64,000 nt of DNA, from the NCBI RefSeq assembly GCF_000009905.1, contig NC_006177.1, positions 2,914,001 through 2,978,000 of the forward strand. The letters are read 5' to 3'. Positions within the stretch are counted from its first letter, which is position 1, and every line of letters starts with the position of its first letter. Shown here piece by piece: positions 35,660 to 48,174 of the stretch. Under the pieces are notes generated by a model that did no database searches, was not told the origin of the DNA, and saw only the letters and a list, made by a program, of their open reading frames with translations. Origin of the DNA: Symbiobacterium thermophilum IAM 14863. Lineage in GTDB: Bacteria > Bacillota > Sulfobacillia > Symbiobacteriales > Symbiobacteriaceae. The translations under genes were made by a program, and so were the position numbers.

Positions 35660-35893
35660 GACACCAACCTCCAACAGGGGCCGCAGCGTTTACTTCATCT
35701 CATTAAGTATTTGCCGTGATCCTTTCGCATTCCTTCCGCAAGCTCCGTGGTCGGCGCCAAAAGGGGCTCACCCATTCCGGCGCGGCCGGCCAGATCAGGC
35801 CTTCACGTGTCTCATTCTAAGGTTGCCGGTGCGGACCGGGTATTCCGAGGTCTGAATGGCGGTATTCCCTCCCCATATCGCCCCGGCAGCAAT
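35660..35893. other. Intergenic stretch upstream of the MFS gene
   Basis: About 230 bases with no gene of its own. It should hold the MFS promoter, but no convincing -35/-10 pair was found. Confidence 0.4.
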
Positions 35894-35948
35894 GAAAGTG
35901 ACCACACGACTTCCGGGCACTGCGCCCTGAAATCGTGTGGTCACTTTC
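35894..35948 (-). terminator. Long perfect hairpin after the tRNA cluster
   Basis: GAAAGTGACCACACGA and its exact complement TCGTGTGGTCACTTTC form a 16-bp stem enclosing a smaller hairpin (GGGCACTGCGCCC). It lies 45 bases beyond the last tRNA, where the rRNA-tRNA transcript should end, and is a likely terminator, although the T run is short. Such symmetry could also mark a small mobile element. Confidence 0.6.
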
Positions 35949-35992
35949 TGCCGCGCCTGCGGCCTCACAGCCGCGGCCCGCGTCATCGGGTA

Positions 35993-36069
<77 letters not shown>

Positions 36070-36149
36070 AGGAAGTTGTGAGCGTGCAGCGATGGGCGGT
36101 GAGAGGAGCGACTCCGCTCACGGCCACGCCTCACAACTCACAGCCATCG

Positions 36150-36226
36150 TGGTCGGGCTGACAGGATTTGAACCTGCGACCTCTTCCACCCCAAGGAAGC
36201 GCGCTACCAAGCTGCGCCACAGCCCG
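36150..36226 (-). tRNA. tRNA-Pro (GGG)
   Basis: Acceptor CGGGCTG/CAGCCCG, anticodon loop TTGGGGT, encoded CCA. It is separated from the next proline tRNA by about 80 bases, wider than the other gaps. Confidence 0.95.
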
Positions 36227-36232
36227 AAGAGT

Positions 36233-36308
<76 letters not shown>

Positions 36309-36312
36309 AATA

Positions 36313-36390
36313 TGGGCAGACCGACCGGGGTCGAACCGGCGACCTCCAGAGCCACAATCTGGCGCTCTAGCCAACTGAGCTACGGTCTGC
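36313..36390 (-). tRNA. tRNA-His (GTG)
   Basis: Acceptor CAGACCG/CGGTCTG with the extra G at position -1 facing C73, anticodon loop TTGTGGC, encoded CCA. Confidence 0.95.
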
Positions 36391-36397
36391 ATGTCGG

Positions 36398-36473
<76 letters not shown>

Positions 36474-36480
36474 AGAAAAC

Positions 36481-36556
36481 TGGCGCGCCCGGCAGGACTC
36501 GAACCTACGACCTCTTGCTCCGGAGGCAAGCGCTCTATCCGCTGAGCTACGGGCGC
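36481..36556 (-). tRNA. tRNA-Arg (CCG)
   Basis: Acceptor GCGCCCG/CGGGCGC, anticodon loop CTCCGGA, encoded CCA. Confidence 0.95.
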
Positions 36557-36561
36557 AAAGC

Positions 36562-36638
36562 TGGCGCGCCGGGCAGGATTCGAACCTGCGACCGCCTGAT
36601 TCGTAGTCAGGTACTCTATCCAGCTGAGCTACCGGCGC
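36562..36638 (-). tRNA. tRNA-Arg (ACG)
   Basis: Acceptor GCGCCGG/CCGGCGC, anticodon loop CTACGAA, encoded CCA. The A34 is expected to become inosine through TadA. Confidence 0.95.
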
Positions 36639-36672
36639 AAACGCTGTGCGGCGAGAGGGGACTCGCCGCCGG

Positions 36673-36748
36673 TGGAGCTGATGACCGGGCTCGAACCGGT
36701 GACCTCGTCCTTACCAAGGACGTGCTCTACCTCCTGAGCTACATCAGC
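36673..36748 (-). tRNA. tRNA-Thr (GGT)
   Basis: Acceptor GCTGATG/CATCAGC, anticodon loop TTGGTAA, encoded CCA. Confidence 0.95.
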
Positions 36749-36753
36749 GGGAA

Positions 36754-36844
36754 TGGTGCAGATGGGGAGACTCGAACTCCCACCGGGAGTGGTTACCCGA
36801 CACGGTCCTGAGCCGTGCGCGTCTGCCAATTCCGCCACATCTGC
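36754..36844 (-). tRNA. tRNA-Leu (CAG)
   Basis: Long variable arm, acceptor GCAGATG/CATCTGC, anticodon loop CTCAGGA, encoded CCA. Confidence 0.95.
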
Positions 36845-36848
36845 ATGC

Positions 36849-36932
36849 TGGTGTCGGAGGCGGGACTTGAACCCGCACGGGAAACCCATACGCCCCTCAA
36901 ACGTACGCGTCTGCCAATTCCGCCACTCCGAC
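36849..36932 (-). tRNA. tRNA-Leu (GAG)
   Basis: Long variable arm, acceptor GTCGGAG/CTCCGAC, anticodon loop TTGAGGG, encoded CCA. Confidence 0.95.
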
Positions 36933-36940
36933 AGAGGTGG

Positions 36941-36976
36941 CATGCGCCCTTCAGGGCGGCTCCCTGAAGGGGCATG
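36941..36976. other. Hairpin between tRNA-Leu and tRNA-Glu
   Basis: CCCTTCAGGG and CCCTGAAGGG form a perfect 10-bp stem, extended by CATGC/GCATG after one unpaired base. It is probably a processing signal in the tRNA precursor. Confidence 0.5.
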
Positions 36977-36979
36977 TAC

Positions 36980-37055
36980 TGGTGACCCCAAGGGGATTCG
37001 AACCCCTGTTTGCGCCGTGAGAGGGCGCCGTCCTAGGCCTCTAGACGATGGGGCC
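36980..37055 (-). tRNA. tRNA-Glu (CTC)
   Basis: Starts GGCCCCATCGTCTAGAGG, typical of glutamate tRNAs; anticodon loop CTCTCAC, encoded CCA. Confidence 0.95.
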
Positions 37056-37060
37056 GCATG

Positions 37061-37134
37061 TGGTTGGGGATCTAGGATTCGAACCTAGACTACCTGATCC
37101 AGAGTCAGGCGGGCTACCGTTACCCCAATCCCCA
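37061..37134 (-). tRNA. tRNA-Gln (CTG)
   Basis: Starts TGGGGATTGGGGTAACGG, anticodon loop CTCTGGA, encoded CCA. It is the first tRNA after the 5S gene. Confidence 0.95.
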
Positions 37135-37200
37135 GTATACACGCGAAATGCGTTCTCGTGAAGCCGTCAGTTGCAGGCAGGTCCACCAACCGGTCCACCT

Positions 37201-37228
37201 TCCCCCGGCGGCTCGTGCCGCCGGGGGA
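37201..37228. other. Hairpin between 5S rRNA and the tRNA cluster
   Basis: TCCCCCGGCGGC and GCCGCCGGGGGA pair across TCGT. There is no T run on the minus strand, so it may be a processing or pausing stem that lets transcription continue into the tRNAs. Confidence 0.5.
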
Positions 37229-37248
37229 GGCTTCCCGTCAAATGAGTT

Positions 37249-37353
<105 letters not shown>

Positions 37354-37368
37354 AAACCTTCGAGGTCT

Positions 37369-37389
37369 TACCCTCAAAACCACACAGTG
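37369..37389 (-). other. 3' half of the 23S precursor processing stem
   Basis: On the minus strand it reads CACTGTGTGGTTTTGAGGG and pairs with TACCTTGAAAACTGCACAG upstream of 23S (40378-40398). This brings the two ends of the precursor together for RNase III-type cleavage. Confidence 0.6.
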
Positions 37390-37406
37390 AACACACACCA
37401 GCGAAA

Positions 37407-42199
<4,793 letters not shown>

Positions 42200-42251
42200 G
42201 GAAAGCTTGATGTTGGCTCCTTTGGAATACCGGCTCGCTCGGCTTCCCTCT

Positions 42252-42279
42252 CTGCACTGTCCAGTTTTCAAGGTTCGAG
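42252..42279 (-). other. 5' half of the 16S precursor processing stem
   Basis: On the minus strand it reads CTCGAACCTTGAAAACTGGA and continues CAGTGCAG. It pairs with CTGCACTGTCTGGTTTTGAG at 40509-40536 beyond the 16S 3' end. Confidence 0.65.
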
Positions 42280-42308
42280 ATCCGCTGTCGTCAGGCGACA
42301 GCTTTATC

Positions 42309-42337
42309 AGTTTACCAAGCTCTCGGCTCCGTGTCAA
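42309..42337 (-). promoter_or_regulatory. rRNA operon promoter P2
   Basis: On the minus strand TTGACA and TAAACT are separated by exactly 17 bases, about 110 bases before the 16S start. Confidence 0.75.
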
Positions 42338-42416
42338 TCGGCCAGATCGTTCCACTTGGTCGTTCCGGCCGGCCATCTCGGCCGTGAGCCCACCGCCCGA
42401 CCGGCGGCAAGATGTG

Positions 42417-42445
42417 ATTGTATCAGGCGGACGGATCGGCGTCAA
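42417..42445 (-). promoter_or_regulatory. rRNA operon promoter P1
   Basis: On the minus strand TTGACG and TACAAT are separated by exactly 17 bases, about 110 bases upstream of P2. Tandem rRNA promoters of this kind are usual in Firmicutes. Confidence 0.75.
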
Positions 42446-42556
42446 CCGACCAAATCCGCCCAATCACATCGCCGCATCGTCAAGTGGCAGCGTGTGCATC
42501 TTAACACGCTCCGCCGCCCGCGGGCAAGCCCTGACCCCGGACCGACAATTTCTACT

Positions 42557-43079
42557 TCATACCGTGATGTGCACCAGCCACGTAAGCACTAGCGCGCGGA
42601 CATAAGCCGCGGGAAACATCAGCGGCGACCCTCGCGCCCTGGAGGCCCTGACCGACTGCAGGCCGGCCCCGACCGCCGAACTCACCGTAACGATGGCGAA
42701 GTACGGTGACCCGACGCCCGGGCCCGCGAAGGGCCTGGCGTACACCATCGTCCCGGCGGCTGCCATCGCCGCGCTGATGAGCACCTGCACCCAGGCGCCT
42801 TGCCCCCGCGGGCCCGATGATGACCGTCGCAGCCAGCGTCTGAAGGGCGAGGGGGAGAACACCGAGCAGCGCGTAAAGGCCCACGTAGAAAAGCTCTTGT
42901 GCGCGGCTCCCCGACGGATTCCGTGCCCAGAACATCACCACCAGATCCGTACCACCCACGACCACGACCGTCAGCCAGACGTGGACAAACAGCGACAGCC
43001 AGGAACGCCACAGGTCCTGCAGGAACCCAGGCCGAAGGGCCACCCCGCACCCCCCATCGATGCTGCGCACGTCTGGCAT
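42557..43079 (-). pseudogene. Small integral membrane protein gene with a frameshift
   Basis: The first frame, starting at 43079, gives a membrane protein (SWLSLFVHVWLTVVVVGGTD, GLYALLGVLPLALQTLAATV) up to about residue 92. There it loses hydrophobic texture. From the same point, a frame one base away continues naturally (GQGAWVQVLISAAMAAAGTM, YAVRALVLTWLVH-like ending) and stops at 42557. The shift lies beside a GGGGG run near 42800, so a one-base change or a sequencing error explains it. Together they give about 175 residues and four membrane segments. The family was not recognised. Confidence 0.6.
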
Positions 43080-43117
43080 ATCCGATTATTGCACAAACCT
43101 GTGTTCGGGTCAACCCT

Positions 43118-43972
43118 CTACCGGTGCAGTCGCGGGTCCAACGCCTCGCGCAGCCCTTCGCCCACGAAGTTCACCGCCAGGACGGCCACGAAGATCAGGA
43201 GCCCCGGCGGCAGCCAGATCCACGGCTCCCGAAGGAGTACCTTCAACGAAAGAGCCGCTGCGAGCATGTTTCCCCACGAGGGCGTCGGCTGCTGCACCCC
43301 GAAGCCCAGGAAGGAGAGCCCGGCTTCGCTGAGGATGGCCGAACCCACCCCCAGCGTCGCCGCCACCAGGATCGGCCCCAGCGCGTTGGGCAGGATGTGC
43401 CGGAAGATGATCCGCCCGTCCCTGGCGCCGATAGCCCGGGCCGCCTCCACGTACTCCCGGCTGCGCAGCGTCAGGAACTCGCCCCTCACCAGCCTGCACA
43501 CGCCGGTCCACCCCAGCAGGCCAATGACGAGCATCGTGTTGTAGACCGACGGCCGCAGCGCAGCGGCCATCGTCAGGGCCAGGGGGAAGAACGGGACGAT
43601 CATGACCACATCGGTGAGGCGCATGATCGCGCTGTCCACCGCGCCGCCGTAGTAACCGGCGACGGCCCCAAGGACCACGCCGATCGCCATGTAGATGGAG
43701 ACAGCGACGAGTCCCACCGTCAGGGAAACCCGCCCGCCATAGAGCAGCCGGGCGTAGACGTCCCGCCCCAGCTCATCGGTCCCCAGCCAGTGCTCCCGGG
43801 ACGGCGGTTGCTCCGCCTGCCGGATGTCCGGCAGATCCGGGTCGTGGTGGGTGAACAGCGGCGCGCAGGCCGACGCCAGGATCAGGGCAAAAAGCACATA
43901 CAGCCCCAGCATCGCCCGCCGGTTGGCACGGAAGCGGCGCCAGGCCACCAGCACTCCCCCCGATTCACTCAT
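43118..43972 (-). CDS. Peptide ABC transporter permease, OppC/DppC type
   Basis: A 284-residue inner-membrane permease, last gene of a three-gene peptide uptake operon. The N-terminal OppC segment (RRFRANRRAMLGLYVLFALI) is followed by the binding-protein-dependent transport domain with six helices. The EAA loop reads EYVEAARAIGARDGRIIFRH. It overlaps the upstream permease by eight bases. The C-terminal NFVGEGLREALDPRL is typical of the family. No ATPase genes (OppD/OppF) follow, so they must be encoded elsewhere. Confidence 0.92.
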   Translation of the reverse strand: MSESGGVLVAWRRFRANRRAMLGLYVLFALILASACAPLFTHHDPDLPDIRQAEQPPSREHWLGTDELGRDVYARLLYGGRVSLTVGLVAVSIYMAIGVVLGAVAGYYGGAVDSAIMRLTDVVMIVPFFPLALTMAAALRPSVYNTMLVIGLLGWTGVCRLVRGEFLTLRSREYVEAARAIGARDGRIIFRHILPNALGPILVAATLGVGSAILSEAGLSFLGFGVQQPTPSWGNMLAAALSLKVLLREPWIWLPPGLLIFVAVLAVNFVGEGLREALDPRLHR

Positions 43973-44930
43973 AGCGCACCCGGGGATCGACTGCGGCGTA
44001 CCCCACGTCCGCCAGTAGGCTGCCCAGCAGGGTGAGCGCCGCGAACAGCAGGTTGAGCGCCATCAGCACCGGGTAGTCCCGCTCCAGCAGCGCCGTGTAG
44101 GTAAGCCGGCCGACTCCGGGCCACTGGAACAGCGACTCGGTGATGATCGCCCCGCCCAACAGGGCCGGCAGGTTGAGGCCGAGCAGGGTGATCACCGGCA
44201 TCAGGGCGTTGCGCAGGGCGTGACGGTAGATGACCATCCGCTCGGGCAGCCCCTTGGCCCTGGCCGTGCGCAGGTAGTCCTGTCGGAGCACCTCCAGCAT
44301 GGCGGAACGCACGTGGCTCATCAGCCCTGCGATGCCGGTCACCCCGAGAGCGGTGGCCGGCAGGATGAGGTGTCGGGCCGCGTCGAGGAAGCGGGCCGGG
44401 CCGGTGAGCAGACTGCCCGGCGTGGTGAACCCGGCGGACGGCAGGACTTGCAGGCCGCCGAGGGAGAAGAAGCGCAGGAGCAGCAGGCCGAGGAAGAAGG
44501 CGGGGATGGCCAGGAAGGCCAGCGAGCAGGTGGTCACGGCCGCATCGACCCACGTGCCCCGGCGGACCGCGGCCAGAATGCCGAAGGGGATGCCGGCGAG
44601 CAGCACGATGGACTGGGCCGTGACCCCCAGGGCGATGCTCGGCCCCAGCCGGTCGCCGATCAGCTGCGCAACGGGGATGCGGAACCGGATGGACGTGCCC
44701 AGATCGCCCCGCGCCGCATGGCTCAGCCACCGCCAGTACTGCTGCGGCAGGGGGCAGTCCAGGCAGTGGCGCCGGCGCAGTTCTTCGATCTTGGCCGGGT
44801 CGGCCCGCGGATCGACCAGCCCGCTGTAGGGGTCGCCCGGCGCGAGGCGGATCACGGCGAAGATGAGCAGGGAGGCGCCCAGCAGCATCGGCACCAGTTG
44901 CAGGAGCCGCCGCAGGATGAATCCAGCCAC
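43965..44930 (-). CDS. Peptide ABC transporter permease, OppB/DppB type
   Basis: A 321-residue permease with six helices. It has the N-terminal OppB motif (FILRRLLQLVPMLLGASLLI, then RLAPGDPY), an EAA loop RTARAKGLPERMVIYRHALR and the end GYAAVDPRVRYE. It starts at a GTG after GGGAGGG and is 65 bases downstream of the binding-protein gene. With the neighbouring permease it forms the membrane channel for oligopeptides, dipeptides or nickel-type complexes. Confidence 0.92.
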   Translation of the reverse strand: MAGFILRRLLQLVPMLLGASLLIFAVIRLAPGDPYSGLVDPRADPAKIEELRRRHCLDCPLPQQYWRWLSHAARGDLGTSIRFRIPVAQLIGDRLGPSIALGVTAQSIVLLAGIPFGILAAVRRGTWVDAAVTTCSLAFLAIPAFFLGLLLLRFFSLGGLQVLPSAGFTTPGSLLTGPARFLDAARHLILPATALGVTGIAGLMSHVRSAMLEVLRQDYLRTARAKGLPERMVIYRHALRNALMPVITLLGLNLPALLGGAIITESLFQWPGVGRLTYTALLERDYPVLMALNLLFAALTLLGSLLADVGYAAVDPRVRYE

Positions 44931-44995
44931 CGCCCCGTCCCTCCCTCACACCCGGCCGCCGTCCGGGAAGCCCAGCTGTACGACCGTCGTGGGCC

Positions 44996-46840
44996 TCAGC
45001 GGCGCCCGGACGCGATCCAGAGCTCCCAGATGTTCCAGAGGGCGCCCCGGGCGTCCGGTCGCAGCCCCCGCACCCGGTCCAGCCGCACCGCCTCGATCTG
45101 GTCCTGGCTGTACAGGAAGATCACGGGCAGCTCATCGGCCAGCAGGCGGGACCACGCCCGGTACACCGGTCGCCGCGCCTCGGGCTCCAGCCGGGCCGCC
45201 CCCATGCCCAGCAGCATCCGGCTGCGGGCGCTACGCCAGCCCGTCGCCTGCCCCCACCGGCTGTCCGGGTCGAACACCGGCCCCGGATCCGGATCGAGCC
45301 CCACGCCCCAGCCCATCAGCCAGGCGTCCGGCCGCTCGCCGCCGAAGACCGTCGCCGCGAGGGTGGAGAACTCCATCATCTGAAGATCAACCTGGATGCC
45401 CACCGCCTTCAGATCGGCCTGTATGAGCGGGGCCGTGGCCGCCCGTACGGCGTTGCCGGAGGGGTAGAGCAGGGTGAAGCGGAAGCGACGGCCATCCCGG
45501 ACCAGGTAGCCCTCCGCGTCCCGCTCCGTCCAGCCGGCCTCGGCCAGGAGACGGGCCGCCGCGACCGTGTCTCGACGGCGCACCGGCGTCGCTTCCAGAT
45601 CGTGGTACGGGTGGCCGTACGGGAGGTGGCCCTCGGCGACGTGGCCGTACCCCTTCAGCAGGTGGTCGACGATCGCCTGCCGGTCGATGGCCAGCAGGAT
45701 GGCCTCGCGCACCCGCCGGTCGGCAAAGAGCGGGTTGCGGTGGTTGAGCCCCATGTACTGGTACCCCAGATCGGGTCGCACGAAGATCCCGATGTCCGGG
45801 TCGTCCGCCACCAGGGCCACATCCCCGGGCTTCAGCACGACGTAGTCCAGCTCGCCCGCCTTCAGCTGTCCGATGGCCACGTCCTGGTTGACCATCCGGT
45901 AGATGATCCGCTCGATGTGGGGCCGGCCGCGGTGGTAGGTCTCGTGGCGCACCAGCTCCACGTACTGGTCCGGCACGTAGCGCACGAACTGGTACGGTCC
46001 GGTGCCCACCGGCATCCGCGTGGCCGGGTGGTCGCCGAGGTCGCCCGGCGGCGTCCCGGCGAAGACGTGGGCGGGAAGCAGCGGGATGGCCAGGTTCTGC
46101 AGCAGCGGGGCATGGGGCCGGTCCGCCGCGAAGACGATGGTGTGATCGTCCGCCACCCGGATCGCCTCCCGCCCCTCCCCGTCCAGCCAGGCCTGCCAGG
46201 ACGCCCTCTTCCGCGCCGCCGCCTCGTCCGCCGTGATCCGGCCGGCGGCCAGCTCCCGGTCCACGGCCGCCCGGTCGTCCAGCATGGCCGCGACGCCGCG
46301 CAGGGCGGCGTACTCGCCGGTCAGCACCCCGGGGTAGTCGGGGTGGAGAATGGTTCGGAAGGTGAATGCCACATCGGCCGCCGTGAAGGGGTGGCCGTCG
46401 TGCCAGGTGACGTCCCGACGCAGGCGGAAGGTGAACTGCCGGTGATCCGGGGACACAGCAAAGCTTTCGCACAGGTCGCAGACCAGGTCCAGGTTCTCGT
46501 CCCGGGTCAGCAGTCCGGCGAAGACCAGGCCGACGATGGTCGCGTCGTAGCCGTCCTCCATCAGGATGGGGTTGAAGACGCCCCGGGGCGCGGAGAACAT
46601 GGAGAGGTACAGCGTGCCGCCGTCTGCAGGCATCTCGTCGGAGGATGCCATCGGTTCGGCTGTCTGCGCCCCGCCGGAGGACGATGGACCCCCGGCTGCG
46701 GCGCCCGCGGCACCGCGGATGCCCGCCCAGGGGTAAGCTGGTGTGGCGCATCCGGTCAGCAGCATCACCAGCGCGATCAGAGCCAGGGGCTTGGTCAGAA
46801 CCACGGGCTTGGTCAGGGCAACAGGTTTGAGTCCAGGCAT
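44996..46840 (-). CDS. Peptide-binding lipoprotein (OppA/DppA/SBP family 5)
   Basis: A 614-residue extracellular binding protein anchored by a lipid. The lipobox LLTGC lies near residue 31, after an odd signal start with a repeated LTKP element (KPVALTKPVVLTKPLA). The SBP_bac_5 fold is evident in the N-terminal FTFRLRRDVTWHDGHPFTAA block and in YQYMGLNHRNPLFADRRVRE. A Gly/Ala/Ser linker follows the anchor. It is the first gene of the operon with the two permeases. The length and the acidic DENLDLVCDLCESF segment are normal for the family; the peptide or other ligand is not predictable. Confidence 0.9.
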   Translation of the reverse strand: MPGLKPVALTKPVVLTKPLALIALVMLLTGCATPAYPWAGIRGAAGAAAGGPSSSGGAQTAEPMASSDEMPADGGTLYLSMFSAPRGVFNPILMEDGYDATIVGLVFAGLLTRDENLDLVCDLCESFAVSPDHRQFTFRLRRDVTWHDGHPFTAADVAFTFRTILHPDYPGVLTGEYAALRGVAAMLDDRAAVDRELAAGRITADEAAARKRASWQAWLDGEGREAIRVADDHTIVFAADRPHAPLLQNLAIPLLPAHVFAGTPPGDLGDHPATRMPVGTGPYQFVRYVPDQYVELVRHETYHRGRPHIERIIYRMVNQDVAIGQLKAGELDYVVLKPGDVALVADDPDIGIFVRPDLGYQYMGLNHRNPLFADRRVREAILLAIDRQAIVDHLLKGYGHVAEGHLPYGHPYHDLEATPVRRRDTVAAARLLAEAGWTERDAEGYLVRDGRRFRFTLLYPSGNAVRAATAPLIQADLKAVGIQVDLQMMEFSTLAATVFGGERPDAWLMGWGVGLDPDPGPVFDPDSRWGQATGWRSARSRMLLGMGAARLEPEARRPVYRAWSRLLADELPVIFLYSQDQIEAVRLDRVRGLRPDARGALWNIWELWIASGRR

Positions 46841-47024
46841 GGGCAGCCTCCTGCACGCGGCAACCGGGACAGCCCCTCATTAGCAGATGCGCGAGCAACC
46901 GCCGATATGCCTGGGGGTACCCGATTCCGCCGGTTGGTGGGCACGTGTGCACCCCGGCGTTAGTATGGCCCCCGATCCAACGGGCTGCGGGGAATCCTGA
47001 CTCTGACGTGCCAGCCGCCCCTGT
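46841..47024. other. Spacer between the peptide operon and array 2
   Basis: About 180 bases that should contain the peptide operon promoter, although no clear one was found. No gene is seen. Confidence 0.4.
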
Positions 47025-48071
47025 GCCCGCGCAGAACCTGAACTCGCCTCCAACGCCCGACCCCAGATTCTGCGCGCCGGCCACCTCCCCGCCCCCCGCT
47101 CACGCGCAAAACCTGAACCTACCGCCCACGCCCAACCACAGATTCTGCGCGCCAGCCCCCTGCTCGCCCCCCGTTCACGCGCAAAACCTGAACCAGCCAT
47201 CCACACCCGACTTCAGATTCTGCGCGCCGGCCCCCTGCTCGCCCCCCGCTCACGCGCAAAACCTGAACCTGCCGCCCACGCCCAACCACAGATTGTGCGC
47301 ACCAGCCACCTCCCCACCCCCCGCTCACGCGCAAAACCTGAACTCGCTGCCCACACCCGATCTCAGATTCTGCGCGCCAACCCCCTGCTCGCCCCCCGTT
47401 CACGCGCAGAACCTGAACTCGCTGCCCACACCCGACCTCAGATTCTGCGCGCCGGCCACCTGCTCGCCCCCCGTTCACGCGCAAAACCTGAACTCCCCTC
47501 CAACGCCCGACCTCAGATTCTGCGCGCCAGCCCCCTGCCCATCCCACGCTCACGCGCAAAACTTGAACTCGCCTCCCACGCCCGATCTCAGATTCTGCGC
47601 GCCGGCCACCTGCCCGCCCCCCGTTCACGCGCAAAACCTGAACTCGCCTCCCACACCCGACCCCAGATTCTGCGCGCCAGCCCCCTGCCCGCCCCCGCTC
47701 ACGCGCAAAACCTGAACTCGCCTCCAACGCCCGACCCCAGATTCTGCGCGCCAGCCCCCTGCCCGCCCCCGCTCACGCGCAAAACCTGAACTTGCCGCCC
47801 ACAACCAACCCCAGATTGTGCGCGGCGGCCCCCTCCCCGCCCCCCGCTCACGCGCAGAACCTGAACTCGCCTCCCACACCCGACCCCAGATTCTGCGCGC
47901 CGGCCCCCTCCCCGACCACGTTCACGCGCAAAACCTGAACCTGCCGCCCACGTCCGACTTCAGATTCTGCGCGCCAATCCCCTCCTCACCCCTCGTTCAC
48001 GCGCACAACTTGAACCTGCCGCCCACGACCAACCCCAGACTGCGCGCGCCAGCCCCCTCCCCGCCCCTGCA
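47025..48071 (+). repeat. Array 2: about 14 tandem 75-bp units related to array 1
   Basis: Units starting CACGCGCAAAACCTGAAC begin at 47101, 47176, 47251, 47326, 47401, 47476, 47551, 47626, 47700, 47774, 47849, 47923 and 47998, after a first unit near 47025. The period is 75 with some 74. The right arm is CCAGATTCTGCGCGCC. Compared with array 1 the left arm has changed (AAAACC for AGAATC), so the palindrome is weaker. Loops are short variants of TCGCCTCCAACGCCCGA. The C-rich linkers are of the same kind as in array 1. Frames break at 74-base units. Confidence 0.92.
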
Positions 48072-48076
48072 CGCGC

Positions 48077-48124
48077 GCCCGTGTTGGGCTTTCACCAACA
48101 AGTCAGCGCCCATTGCGGGCGCAC
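48077..48124 (-). mobile_element. Stub of a class C group II intron 5' end
   Basis: On the minus strand the sequence starts GTGCGCCCGCAATGGGCGCT and continues GACTTGTTGGTGAAAG, matching the first 48 bases of the intact intron. It then runs directly into array 2. It begins five bases (TGTTG) after the stem of the terminator at 48130-48164, the same placement as the intact copy, so it marks a true insertion whose rest has been lost or replaced. Confidence 0.8.
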
Positions 48125-48129
48125 CAACA

Positions 48130-48164
48130 GCAAAGCCGCCGTCCGGGATGGACGGCGGCTTTGC
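48130..48164 (-). terminator. Terminator of the deacetylase operon, intron target
   Basis: GCAAAGCCGCCGTCC and GGACGGCGGCTTTGC form a perfect 15-bp stem with a five-base loop, 10 bases after the deacetylase stop. Confidence 0.85.
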
Positions 48165-48174
48165 CATCGATGGA

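Noticed and set aside
36313-36390. tRNA-His lacking the G at position -1
   Set aside because: A first alignment of the acceptor stem was shifted by one base. With CAGACCG/CGGTCTG as the stem, G-1, C73 and CCA are all encoded and positions 8-9 are T and A as expected.
37061-37145. TATACT promoter for the tRNA cluster
   Set aside because: TTCACG and TATACT have 17-base spacing, but the -10 box overlaps the first base of tRNA-Gln, so the start point would lie inside the tRNA.
47025-48071. Repeat protein with 25-residue units encoded by array 2
   Set aside because: The 75-base period opens frames on both strands, but units of 74 and 72 bases shift the frame within the array, and no start codon with a ribosome binding site precedes any of them.
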